Counted from the stretch's first letter, positions 1-5,122 are shown. The stretch is 5,122 nucleotides of DNA from Lachnospiraceae bacterium (GCA_019423745.1 JAHZAV010000072.1:1-5122); one strand, 5' to 3'. The notes: generated by a model from the sequence alone, not told the origin. Program-made: numbers and translations.

Positions 1-55
1 GCCGCACGTACGGATCTGTGAGGGGCTAAGATTGAGAGGTCTTAGTCTACTCGAA
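1..55 (+). mobile_element. 3' end of a group II intron (domain V 3' strand and domain VI)
   Basis: Seen: bases 1-16 match the 3' strand of group II intron domain V, including the CG bulge (7-8) and the ACGG helix. Bases 17-55 then fold as domain VI: CTAAGA (26-31) pairs with TCTTAG (40-45), the helix continues through G25-T46, G24-C47 and G23-T48, A49 is left bulged, and G22-C50, A21-T51 and G20-C52 close the stem. A49 sits where the lariat branch-point adenosine is expected, about 7 bases before the 3' splice site. The window opens just after where the domain V GAAA tetraloop should be, so the catalytic core and any reverse transcriptase lie off the left edge. Odd points: domain V usually ends CGGTTC but here reads CGGATC, and the expected terminal AY of the intron is replaced by a run of A. 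The intron may be intact or a scar; the window cannot tell. Confidence 0.75.
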
Positions 56-63
56 AAAAAAAA
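54..63. repeat. Run of ten A at the intron 3' junction
   Basis: Ten consecutive A follow the group II intron domain VI. The exact intron/exon border falls within or at the edge of this run, so it cannot be set to the base. The run may be target sequence, a slippage expansion or an assembly artefact. No promoter with good -35 and -10 boxes is visible between it and the next gene. Confidence 0.6.
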
Positions 64-97
64 TTGAGAAAATCGGAGTTTGAGGAGCATCACCGTT

Positions 98-523
98 ATG
101 ATTAGAGAATTACGGAAAGTGGATATAAATAAAGTTGCAGAAATATGGTTAGATACAAATATAAAGACACATTATTTTATCTCTGCTCAATATTGGAAAA
201 GTAATTTTGAGTTAGTAAAAGAACTTCTATTACAGGCAACTGTCTATGTTTACGAGGATAAACAGGAAATACAGGGTTTTATAGGGTTAAGTAACGAATA
301 CATTGAAGGTATTTTTGTTTCTGCCGAAATGCAATCTCAAGGTATAGGTAAAATTTTGCTAAACTATGTAAAGGGAAAAAGAAACAAATTAATCTTAAAT
401 GTATATCAAAAAAATACACGGGCAATATCCTTTTATCAAAGAGAAGGATTTGAGATTCAGTATAGCGGTTTGGATGAAGCTACTGGAGAAAAAGACTATG
501 TAATGGCATGGCAGCAGAAATAG
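98..523 (+). CDS. GNAT family N-acetyltransferase, YiaC/YjaB-like
   Basis: A 141-residue cytoplasmic acetyl-CoA-dependent N-acetyltransferase. The acceptor is not readable from sequence; the closest family I recall, E. coli YiaC, acetylates protein lysines. Seen: N-terminal MIREL followed by a helix with IWLDTN and then HYFISAQYW, the pattern of YiaC-type proteins; strand EGIFVSAEMQ; the acetyl-CoA pyrophosphate-binding loop Q-x-x-G-x-G as QSQGIG (79-84); and the C-terminal signature NTRAISFYQREGF (106-118) with Tyr112 in the usual general-acid position. Length is normal for the family. The ATG at 98 is preferred because GAGGAG (82-87) lies 10 bases upstream; the in-frame TTG at 80 would overlap that site. 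The gene is visibly more AT-rich than the mobilization genes at the right end, which suggests a different origin. It lies about 43 bases after the intron end and has no clear promoter of its own. Confidence 0.88.
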   Translation: MIRELRKVDINKVAEIWLDTNIKTHYFISAQYWKSNFELVKELLLQATVYVYEDKQEIQGFIGLSNEYIEGIFVSAEMQSQGIGKILLNYVKGKRNKLILNVYQKNTRAISFYQREGFEIQYSGLDEATGEKDYVMAWQQK

Positions 524-580
524 AAATTCAAGTTTTAGTGTTTGGAAAATTATGACTTAGTGTGCAAGTTGGGAGAAAAT

Positions 581-932
581 ATGGTAACGGAAAAAGAGAA
601 AAAAGCATGTCGATTTATTGCCGAATGGCTATAAGATTGTGAGACAGTCTCTGGTAGATGATCTGGAGGGCGAAAAAAAGGTATGTTGGGAGACAGAAAT
701 TTTGCAGGATGATGATAGTGGATTTACTTATGAAATCAGCAGGTGTCTGTATTTCGATACCTGTAAGGAACATGGCTATGCAGAGTTCTGCAAAGTATTT
801 TGCAACCATGACTGGTATGCTTATGGAGTATTAAAGCATCATTCGAGATTTATCAGAAAATCGACGATTGCCGAAGATGGAACTGTATGTCATGATACAA
901 TCGAGAAAGTAACAGAGAAACATTTTTTATAA
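581..932 (+). pseudogene. L-2-amino-thiazoline-4-carboxylic acid hydrolase-like gene, N-terminally truncated and frameshifted
   Basis: The readable body (from about 600 to the stop at 930-932) resembles the C-terminal part of the ATC hydrolase family (PF14196, enzymes named for opening the thiazoline ring on the way to L-cysteine). Seen: a Cys-rich tail with CLYFDTCKEHG, then FCKVFCNHDW, then TIAEDGTVCHD, which fits the family's conserved Cys/Asp pattern near the end. Known full-length members are roughly twice as long, so the N-terminal half is missing. The body frame has a stop at 585 and no ATG; only a weak TTG (618) could start it. A good ribosome site, GGGAG (571-575), and ATG 581 sit one frame away and give a 17-residue peptide ending at 634. 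Removing one A from the A6 tract (599-604) would join the two frames into about 117 residues. I therefore call it a broken gene; an alternative is a short live protein from TTG 618. Confidence 0.6.
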
Positions 933-965
933 AACCGAAAAATTGATTATGGGAGGAAATTGAAA

Positions 966-1148
966 ATGGCGAAAGAAGAGAGATTTGAAAAAATATATTC
1001 TCAGGGAGCATTAACTACTACTGAGATATGGGTGGATAAGGAAACTGGTGTGAATTATTTATATCATGCATGTGGGTATTCAGGTGGACTGACTCCATTG
1101 TTGGACAGAGATGGGAAACCAGTTATTTCTCAGGCTATAAATAGATGA
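966..1148 (+). CDS. DUF6440 family protein
   Basis: A 60-residue protein that matches the DUF6440 pattern as I remember it: start MAKEERFEKIY, then TEIWVDKETGVNYLYHACGYSGGLTPLLDRDGKPV, the conserved core that fills nearly the whole protein. The function of the family is unknown. The core looks like a small beta-rich fold built around a Trp-Val-Asp-Lys-Glu-Thr-Gly-Val turn, and no membrane segment or signal peptide is visible. ATG 966 is chosen because GGGAGG (951-956) lies 9 bases upstream; the in-frame TTG at 960 is too close to that site. It begins 33 bases after the hydrolase-like fragment and has no neighbour that explains its role. Small genes of this family are commonly seen as isolated cargo in Clostridia. 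Confidence 0.8.
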   Translation: MAKEERFEKIYSQGALTTTEIWVDKETGVNYLYHACGYSGGLTPLLDRDGKPVISQAINR

Positions 1149-1260
1149 CCTTAGAAACAGCAACTGTTATGGTAAGTAACAGCATCGTCACAATATGTAT
1201 ATGGTCGATTGGTGTGTGCGGTAATATACTATATTCAGAAAAACAATTCAGGAGATTTTT

Positions 1261-2772
1261 ATGAGAAGATCAGGTTGGACAAAATGGTTGATCGTGATTC
1301 CGGCAATGCTAGGCATTGTGTTGGTGACCTATGTGCGGTATACAACGGATATCTGGGGATTTGGTGCATTTATCTGCCAGCTGATTGCAATTTTGGAATT
1401 GGCTTATGGTCTGCGAATTGCGATGCTGGCACAGAATAGAAAGAAGTCCTATCGGTTAACACCGGAAGAACGACATGAGTATGCACGGTATTTATATGAG
1501 AAGCAATATCACCGTTACCCTGCTGTAGCGAATCAGATGCTTTTGGTTATGGCACGGATGAGTGTACTCCTTAACAATTATGAACGGGCTGCACAGGAGC
1601 TGGCAGATATTCGTATAGATAAATTCAATCCAGCACAGTTGAAGTTGTATTATTACCTGAAAGTGGTTACAGCAATGGCAGCAGGAGATGCGACAGGGAT
1701 TCAAGAGAGCCAGATGTGTTACGCAGGGATTCCGGATACTAAATGCACATATCCGTCAAAAGCAGAGCTTGCTATGTGGATAGAGCAGAGAGCGGCAGCG
1801 CAGATGGCAGAGGCACTGAAGAAGGCAGTGCCGGATAAAAAAGAGCATCCGATACGGATCAGTATCATTACTTTGGTTCTTGCGTATAGTACCTTCTTCT
1901 ATGGATTGTGGTATGGTATAAAACGTGATATGGGATATGAAGTGAGATATCGTTTCGCAGAAATATCGATTACTGTTATTACAATCAGTCTGGCGGTTCT
2001 TTTGATCTGGGGGATCGTGAGTTTATACAGACACAATTGCCAGGCATTATCCATACAATTCGGTAAAAACAAAGTGGCATTGATAATTGTCTATGGAGCT
2101 GCTGCGATATTTGCACTTTTGATTATTGGAATGAGTGGTCTGAGTGTAGTGTTCGGAATGGATGGAACAGAAACGGTGACTGGTTGTGACAGCAAATATA
2201 CGTATATAACTGTGCAGGAAGATTATGGTGGTGAACGGAGATACAGAACCAATAATCCATTTGTTATGCAGAGTATGGATGGTCTGTGGTGGTCTTCGGA
2301 TACAATAGATGAAGAAGATAATCAAGAAGAGGATACTACAGAATTACCGGATTTGGATACAGAGAATTCAACAGATTCAGAGGATATTCAGAGTGGAAAT
2401 ACCATAGAAGATTACGAGACAGAAGGGCAGCATGATGGTCTGACAATTCAAAATGCAATGCTGGCAGTTTATAATTACCTTCAGGAGCAGAATACACTTC
2501 AAAATATGGCGTTCAGTTACACGGCGAATGCAAAGGGAGAAGTCTATGCTGTCGTCAGCGAAACGCAGGAAACAAAGAACGGTAATACGGTAAATGTGAG
2601 ATACTGTCTGTACGATAATGGTTCCAAGACAGATGCAGATGGTAATTCCTGCGAAGAACTGGTGTTAGAAAAAGTATATCCGGATGGCAATTACGAGACC
2701 GAATTGGTAGATTTTTATCTGGTAAATGCAGATACGATGCAGGTGACAGACGAACAGAAGAATACGTGGTAA
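1261..2772 (+). CDS. Five-segment membrane protein with helical cytoplasmic region and extracellular C-terminal domain, unknown function
   Basis: I do not recognise a named family for this 503-residue protein. Seen: hydrophobic segments at about 9-25, 31-50, 200-220, 234-256 and 272-293. Positive charges before segment 1 and in the 257-271 loop place the N terminus, the 51-199 region and that loop in the cytoplasm, so the C terminus is outside. Residues about 60-190 are helical with repeat-like pairs (ARYLYEKQYHRYP, LLNNYERAAQEL, LKLYYYLKVVTAMAAGD), suggesting TPR-like folding. After segment 5 comes a Tyr-rich stretch ending in DGLWWSSD (340-347), then a very acidic Ser/Thr/Asp/Glu linker (about 348-390), then a domain of about 113 residues with a helix (NAMLAVYNYLQEQ) followed by beta strands. 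ATG 1261 has AGGAG (1250-1254) at 6 bases. The length and continuous frame indicate a live gene. A role in envelope sensing or secretion is possible but unproven. Confidence 0.8.
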   Translation: MRRSGWTKWLIVIPAMLGIVLVTYVRYTTDIWGFGAFICQLIAILELAYGLRIAMLAQNRKKSYRLTPEERHEYARYLYEKQYHRYPAVANQMLLVMARMSVLLNNYERAAQELADIRIDKFNPAQLKLYYYLKVVTAMAAGDATGIQESQMCYAGIPDTKCTYPSKAELAMWIEQRAAAQMAEALKKAVPDKKEHPIRISIITLVLAYSTFFYGLWYGIKRDMGYEVRYRFAEISITVITISLAVLLIWGIVSLYRHNCQALSIQFGKNKVALIIVYGAAAIFALLIIGMSGLSVVFGMDGTETVTGCDSKYTYITVQEDYGGERRYRTNNPFVMQSMDGLWWSSDTIDEEDNQEEDTTELPDLDTENSTDSEDIQSGNTIEDYETEGQHDGLTIQNAMLAVYNYLQEQNTLQNMAFSYTANAKGEVYAVVSETQETKNGNTVNVRYCLYDNGSKTDADGNSCEELVLEKVYPDGNYETELVDFYLVNADTMQVTDEQKNTW

Positions 2773-2782
2773 AATAAATTCT

Positions 2783-3048
2783 GGGGAAGTAGGTGCATTG
2801 TATGACAATGAGAGAAAAAATAAAACTATTATCGTAAATGTTTCAAGCGGACTGGGTTCTTTTGGAAGTATGCAAAAGGACTCCAAGACATAAGAGGTGA
2901 ACTGCGCTGATCCAGGTGCCACGGCAACAGATTTGAATGTCGACGGAGGAAAGCAAACAGTACAGGCGCAATCGTAAAACTTGCAATGATTGATAAAACC
3001 GGACTAACAGTAACTTTTATTAGTCGATTTGGAAATATGCCTTGGTAA
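2783..3048 (+). pseudogene. Short-chain dehydrogenase/reductase (SDR) remnant
   Basis: Three pieces of a classical NAD(P)-dependent SDR oxidoreductase can be read in order. Frame one (2783-2890) has TIIVNVSSGLGSFGS, the strand and catalytic-Ser motif. After an in-frame stop at 2891-2893 the same frame gives VNCADPGATATDLN, the post-catalytic PG motif that contacts the cofactor, and ends at 2975-2977. A shift to the next frame near 2960-2967 then gives GAIVKLAMIDK and a C terminus ISRFGNMPW with a stop at 3046-3048. The segment between the Ser motif and the PG motif, which should hold the YxxxK catalytic pair, is missing, and so is the N-terminal GxxxGxG cofactor site. One stop, one frameshift and two large losses make it non-functional. 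The left limit is approximate. It fills most of the gap between 2773 and 3094. Confidence 0.82.
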
Positions 3049-3094
3049 TCAACAATTCCGGTTTTACTGACTAAGAAAATGAGGAGGATTCATA

Positions 3095-3319
3095 ATGAGT
3101 GAGAAAACAGAGATTACTTTTATGCAAACAAGACTAATCCGGCTTGCTTCAGAAGAGTGGCATTTACCTGTTGAACAGATTATCCACTTGTTTAAAGAAG
3201 CCGATGTTCTTGGATATATAGAAAAATGCTATGGGATTTTTCATTGTGAAGGCGATGAAGCTGTGCTTGAAGATATTACTGAATTTTTGCAAAGAAAGGG
3301 GATAGAGATTAGTGCTTGA
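3095..3319 (+). CDS. DUF3791 family protein
   Basis: A 74-residue cytoplasmic protein matching DUF3791 as I remember it: FMQTRLIRLASEEW (helix 1), PVEQIIHLFKEADVLGYIEKCYGIFHCEGDEAVLEDI (the core with the conserved Y-I-E-x-C-Y...F-H...G-D-E-A pattern) and a final helix EFLQRKG. The function of the family is unknown. It is the first gene of a tight operon: its last 8 bases overlap the start of the DUF3990 gene, so the two are probably translated together. Small helical proteins beside putative ADP-ribosyltransferases are often antitoxins or partners; here that is inference from context only. The start is well supported by GAGGAGG (3081-3087), 7 bases before ATG 3095. A promoter should lie in the decayed SDR sequence upstream, but I see only weak candidates. 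Confidence 0.85.
   Translation: MSEKTEITFMQTRLIRLASEEWHLPVEQIIHLFKEADVLGYIEKCYGIFHCEGDEAVLEDITEFLQRKGIEISA
3294..3301 (+). promoter_or_regulatory. Ribosome binding site supporting the GTG start at 3312
   Basis: GAAAGGGG lies 10 bases before GTG 3312, inside the end of the DUF3791 gene. It is the reason to accept the rare GTG start, since the reading frame has no ATG before the conserved LYHGS motif. It implies coupled translation of the two genes. Confidence 0.6.
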
Positions 3320-3878
3320 GTTAAAAGATGGATTTGTTCTCTATCATGGAAGTTATTGTGAAGTAAAAGAGCCAGATCTTGCCAAATGTGCAAAGAGAAA
3401 AGATTTTGGACAGGGATTTTATTTAACCACATCAAAGGAACAGGAAGAAAGTTTTCTGAGAACCTCAATAGCCAAAGCCATCGCAACCGGAACAATTGAA
3501 GAGGGGCAGAAGTTTGGATATATTTCAACTTTTGAATTCAAACTTTCAGAAAATCTTGAAACGCATATTTTTGAAAATGCAGATGTGGACTGGTTACATT
3601 GTATCGCCGCTCACCGAAAGAAAAAAATGTTTATTGAGGTTGAACGTGAAATGGCAAAATATGATATCATTGCAGGAAAGATTGCGGATGATGCAACAAA
3701 CGCTACTCTTACCGCTTATCTTGCGGGTGCTTTTGGGACTGCAGGTGATAAAGTAGCAGACGATTTCTGTATCAGACAGTTGCTGCCGAATAAATTGAAA
3801 GATCAATACTGCTTTAAAACTGAGGCAGCTATTGAGTGTCTGAAATTTGTGAAAGGTGAGAAGATATGGCTGAAGTAA
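3312..3878 (+). CDS. DUF3990 family protein, putative ADP-ribosyltransferase-fold enzyme
   Basis: A 188-residue protein matching DUF3990, a family that by my recollection is grouped with the ADP-ribosyltransferase superfamily; length is typical. Seen: LYHGSYCEVKEPDL (10-23), where His12 is in the place of the NAD-binding His; KDFGQGFYLTTSKEQ (30-44), with Tyr37 in a G-x-G-x-Y motif; YDIIAGKIADD (117-127), a family hallmark; and near the C terminus DQYCFKTEAAIECLKF (164-179), where Gln165 sits where the third catalytic residue (Glu or a substitute) is expected. This suggests an H-Y-Q type site that transfers ADP-ribose from NAD+ to an unknown target, or a relative that has changed activity. 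No signal peptide or membrane segment is seen, so it probably acts inside the producing cell. It overlaps DUF3791 upstream by 8 bases and the next gene by 13. The start is GTG 3312. Confidence 0.83.
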   Translation: MLELKDGFVLYHGSYCEVKEPDLAKCAKRKDFGQGFYLTTSKEQEESFLRTSIAKAIATGTIEEGQKFGYISTFEFKLSENLETHIFENADVDWLHCIAAHRKKKMFIEVEREMAKYDIIAGKIADDATNATLTAYLAGAFGTAGDKVADDFCIRQLLPNKLKDQYCFKTEAAIECLKFVKGEKIWLK

Positions 3879-4096
3879 CAATTCCAAAGGAAAAAATGAA
3901 TTATACAATCGACCTTCTGATCACTATGGTGACAGATGAAATCGCAGAAGAGACAGGCAAGGACAGAAACGAGGTATTGACAGATTTTTTGTGTTCAAAG
4001 ACAGGAAAAGCACTGTATGATGAGAAGACAAAGCTGTGGTGCACTGGTCCGGCATATATAGCTGAACTGTATATGGAAGAATTAAAGAAATCCTGA
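3866..4096 (+). CDS. Small acidic protein of the DUF3791-DUF3990 operon, unknown function
   Basis: A 76-residue protein I cannot assign to a named family. Seen: a predicted helix NYTIDLLITMVTDEIAEETG, a second region with NEVLTDFLCSKTGKALYDEKTKLWCTGPAYIAELYMEELKK, and no signal peptide or membrane segment. The pattern of a helix, then F-x-x-S-x-T-x-x-x-L-Y-D, then L-W-x-x-G-P-x-Y-I is what I recall from small companions of DUF3990 genes, but this is memory rather than a search result. It overlaps the end of the DUF3990 gene by 13 bases and has AAGGTGAG (3853-3860) 5 bases before ATG 3866, so it belongs to the same transcript. A second partner, antitoxin or adaptor role is inferred from position only. 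Like DUF3791 it is short and acidic, as antitoxins often are. Confidence 0.75.
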   Translation: MAEVTIPKEKMNYTIDLLITMVTDEIAEETGKDRNEVLTDFLCSKTGKALYDEKTKLWCTGPAYIAELYMEELKKS

Positions 4097-4179
4097 TATG
4101 GGATGTGAGTTTAAATTTATACGACAATGGTGACAAAGACTTTCATTCCAAGGAGCAACAATTAAATATTTCAAAAACG

Positions 4180-4225
4180 CTGAGGTCAGCATTTCCTAAT
4201 CACAGGACAACGACCTCAGTTTTTT
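4180..4225 (+). terminator. Hairpin with T run after the DUF3990 operon
   Basis: CTGAGGTC (4180-4187) pairs perfectly with GACCTCAG (4212-4219), followed directly by six T. Within the 24-base loop TCCT (4194-4197) can pair with AGGA (4204-4207), giving a stacked second helix. A-rich sequence before the stem can pair with the T run, so it could work weakly in the other direction too. It lies 84 bases after the stop of the operon's last gene, consistent with a Rho-independent terminator or a leader attenuator. Confidence 0.65.
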
Positions 4226-4233
4226 ATACCCAG

Positions 4234-4266
4234 GAATCGGCATTCATGAATAAGCCGGTTCTTTTT
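4234..4266 (+). terminator. Second hairpin with T run before the mobilization operon
   Basis: GAATCGGC (4234-4241) pairs with GCCGGTTC (4254-4261) through 8 base pairs with one G-T wobble, followed by TTTTT and then GTTT. The 12-base loop contains the perfect palindrome ATTCATGAAT (4242-4251). The hairpin ends about 15 bases before the ribosome site of the DUF3847 gene, so it is in the leader of that gene. It may be a terminator, an attenuator or a protein-binding site; an origin-of-transfer role is possible because such repeats often sit just before relaxase genes. Confidence 0.6.
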
Positions 4267-4296
4267 GTTTACAGAAAAAAGAAGGAGTACAAGAAA

Positions 4297-4662
4297 ATGA
4301 GCAGAGCAAAAAATCCAAAGTATGAATCCATGTCATTGGAGGAACTGAAGGCCAACATGGAAAAGAGCAGACAGGAACTGGAGGCAGCAATTCACCACAA
4401 AAACATTCTGGAGCAGCGGAAGAAGCTGGTAGAACGCAGGGAACGTTCCCACCGGCTGATTGTCAAAGGGGCAGAGTTTGAGAAAGTATTTCCGCTGTCC
4501 AGAGATCTGGAACAGGAAGACGTCCAGGACATGATGAATCAACTGCAGAACAGCAGTTACAACAAGAGTATTGTGCGGCAGGCTCATATAGCCGCCTTAC
4601 ACAAAGATCAACAGCAGATTGCAGAAGCAGTAAAAAAGACAGAGAAGGGAGATGACAGTTAA
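4297..4662 (+). CDS. DUF3847 family protein, likely mobilization accessory
   Basis: A 121-residue protein matching DUF3847, a family repeatedly found directly before MobA/MobL relaxase genes in Clostridia. Seen: MSRAKNPKYESMSLEELKANMEKSRQ, a long charged helix predicted as coiled coil (about 13-55) with many Lys/Arg, then GAEFEKVFP, a family hallmark, then an acidic stretch (DLEQEDVQDMM) and a Lys-rich C terminus. Size, charge and position suggest a DNA- or relaxase-binding accessory protein of the relaxosome, but that role is inferred. GAAGGAG (4281-4287) lies 9 bases before ATG 4297. The same frame is open back to 4105, but this would run through two hairpins and their T runs, so the long start is not credible. 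Its stop TAA overlaps the ATG of the relaxase gene by one base, which indicates translational coupling. Confidence 0.82.
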   Translation: MSRAKNPKYESMSLEELKANMEKSRQELEAAIHHKNILEQRKKLVERRERSHRLIVKGAEFEKVFPLSRDLEQEDVQDMMNQLQNSSYNKSIVRQAHIAALHKDQQQIAEAVKKTEKGDDS

Positions 4663-5122
4663 TGGCACTGTATCATTTTTCAGTAAGGAATGTATCCAGA
4701 GGGAAAGGGCAGATGGTGGTCGCTTCCGCAGCCTATATTTCCGGGCAGAGGATTTTTGACAGTTATTACAACAAGATACACGATTATACGAGCAAGTCAG
4801 GTGTGATATTTACAGAAATCCTGACACCGGAGTATGTGCCAGAGCGTCTGACTGACAGGGAAACACTCTGGAACGAGGTGGAGCATGTGGAACGGAACAA
4901 CAAGGCACAGCTTGCCTATTCGTTTGACATTGCACTGCAGAATGAATTGACACTTGAGGAAAATATCAGACTGGCAAAAGAGTTCTGCCAGGAGCAGTTT
5001 GTGGCACGTGGCATGATCGTGGATCTGGCAGTCCATGAGGGAAAAGCGGAAAATGAAGAAGAACCGGATAATCCCCATTTCCATGTGCTTGTCCCAATCC
5101 GTCCTTTTACAGAGGAAGGAAT
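4662..5122 (+). CDS. MobA/MobL family relaxase, N-terminal part (runs off the right edge)
   Basis: The first 153 residues of a conjugative relaxase of the MobA/MobL family (PF03389, MOBQ class), which nicks DNA at the origin of transfer and stays bound to the 5' end. Seen: MALYHFSVRNVSRGKGQ and ASAAYISGQRI, with Tyr25 as the likely nicking residue; the linker HDYTSKSGV typical of the family; and NPHFHVLVPIRP with His139 and His141 of the metal-binding histidine cluster (HxH motif III). All key residues are present, so the visible part looks functional. The sequence is more GC-rich than the acetyltransferase at the left end. AAGGGAG (4645-4651) is 10 bases before ATG 4662, and the ATG overlaps the stop of the DUF3847 gene. 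The C-terminal domain, often several hundred residues long, is outside the window. Confidence 0.93.
   Translation, partial: MALYHFSVRNVSRGKGQMVVASAAYISGQRIFDSYYNKIHDYTSKSGVIFTEILTPEYVPERLTDRETLWNEVEHVERNNKAQLAYSFDIALQNELTLEENIRLAKEFCQEQFVARGMIVDLAVHEGKAENEEEPDNPHFHVLVPIRPFTEEG

Noticed and set aside
1164..1182. CTGTTA/TAACAG hairpin after the DUF6440 gene
   Set aside because: Only six base pairs with no T run after it, so it is not a convincing terminator.
1202..1230. Possible promoter with TATACT (1225-1230) before the membrane protein gene
   Set aside because: The -35 at the right distance reads TGGTCG, a poor match, so the site is not supported beyond the -10.
1209..1439. 76-codon frame on the + strand beginning before the membrane protein
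   Set aside because: It overlaps the well-supported 503-residue gene in another frame, has no ribosome site and shows no recognisable protein features.
2665..2922. 85-codon frame on the - strand
   Set aside because: It is antisense to the end of the membrane protein gene and the SDR remnant, and its hydrophobic run is a mirror of coding sequence.
3029..3056. Possible promoter TTGGAA - 16 bases - AACAAT before DUF3791
   Set aside because: The -10 matches only four of six bases, in AT-rich decayed sequence where such matches arise by chance.
3241..3908. Several open frames on both strands within the DUF3990 gene
   Set aside because: They are shadows of the DUF3990 frame, which has recognisable family motifs and its own ribosome site.
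4098..4133. Very short frame MGCEFKFIRQW after the operon
   Set aside because: Eleven codons without a ribosome site or family match; it could be a gene scar but nothing supports it.
4105..4296. 64-codon N-terminal extension of the DUF3847 gene
   Set aside because: It runs through two hairpins and T runs, has no ribosome site at 4105, and the family start MSRAKNP at 4297 has a strong one.
4797..5084. 95-codon frame on the - strand
   Set aside because: It is antisense to the relaxase gene, whose catalytic motifs are clear.

Overview
The window reads as accessory DNA from a gut-type Firmicute, most likely Clostridia/Lachnospiraceae. The grounds are AT-rich coding sequence, strong GGAGG-type ribosome binding sites, small DUF proteins common in that group (DUF6440, DUF3791, DUF3990, DUF3847) and a MobA/MobL relaxase preceded by a DUF3847 gene. 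Every gene I can support lies on the + strand. Family assignments are from memory of family motifs; no database search was possible.

Left part (1-1148): the first ~55 bases are the 3' end of a group II intron (3' strand of domain V, then domain VI with its bulged branch-point A), followed by a run of ten A. Next come a GNAT acetyltransferase close to the YiaC/YjaB type (98-523), a shortened and apparently frameshifted piece of an L-2-amino-thiazoline-4-carboxylic acid hydrolase-like gene (581-932), and a small DUF6440 gene (966-1148).

Middle part (1261-3048): a 503-residue protein with five predicted membrane segments, a helical cytoplasmic region and a C-terminal extracellular domain, of unknown function. 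Directly behind it is a decayed short-chain dehydrogenase/reductase (SDR) remnant that has lost its catalytic Tyr-Lys segment.

Right part (3095-5122): a compact three-gene operon with overlapping genes encodes a DUF3791 protein, a DUF3990 protein with ADP-ribosyltransferase-like motifs, and a small acidic protein. It looks like a toxin-antitoxin-style or effector module and is the best candidate for a poorly described system here. Two hairpins followed by T runs close this operon and insulate the next one, which starts with DUF3847 and a MobA/MobL relaxase that runs off the right edge.

Overall, the window looks like the cargo end of a mobilizable element: gene fragments, an intron scar and a small putative ADP-ribosyltransferase module lie upstream of the start of a mobilization operon.
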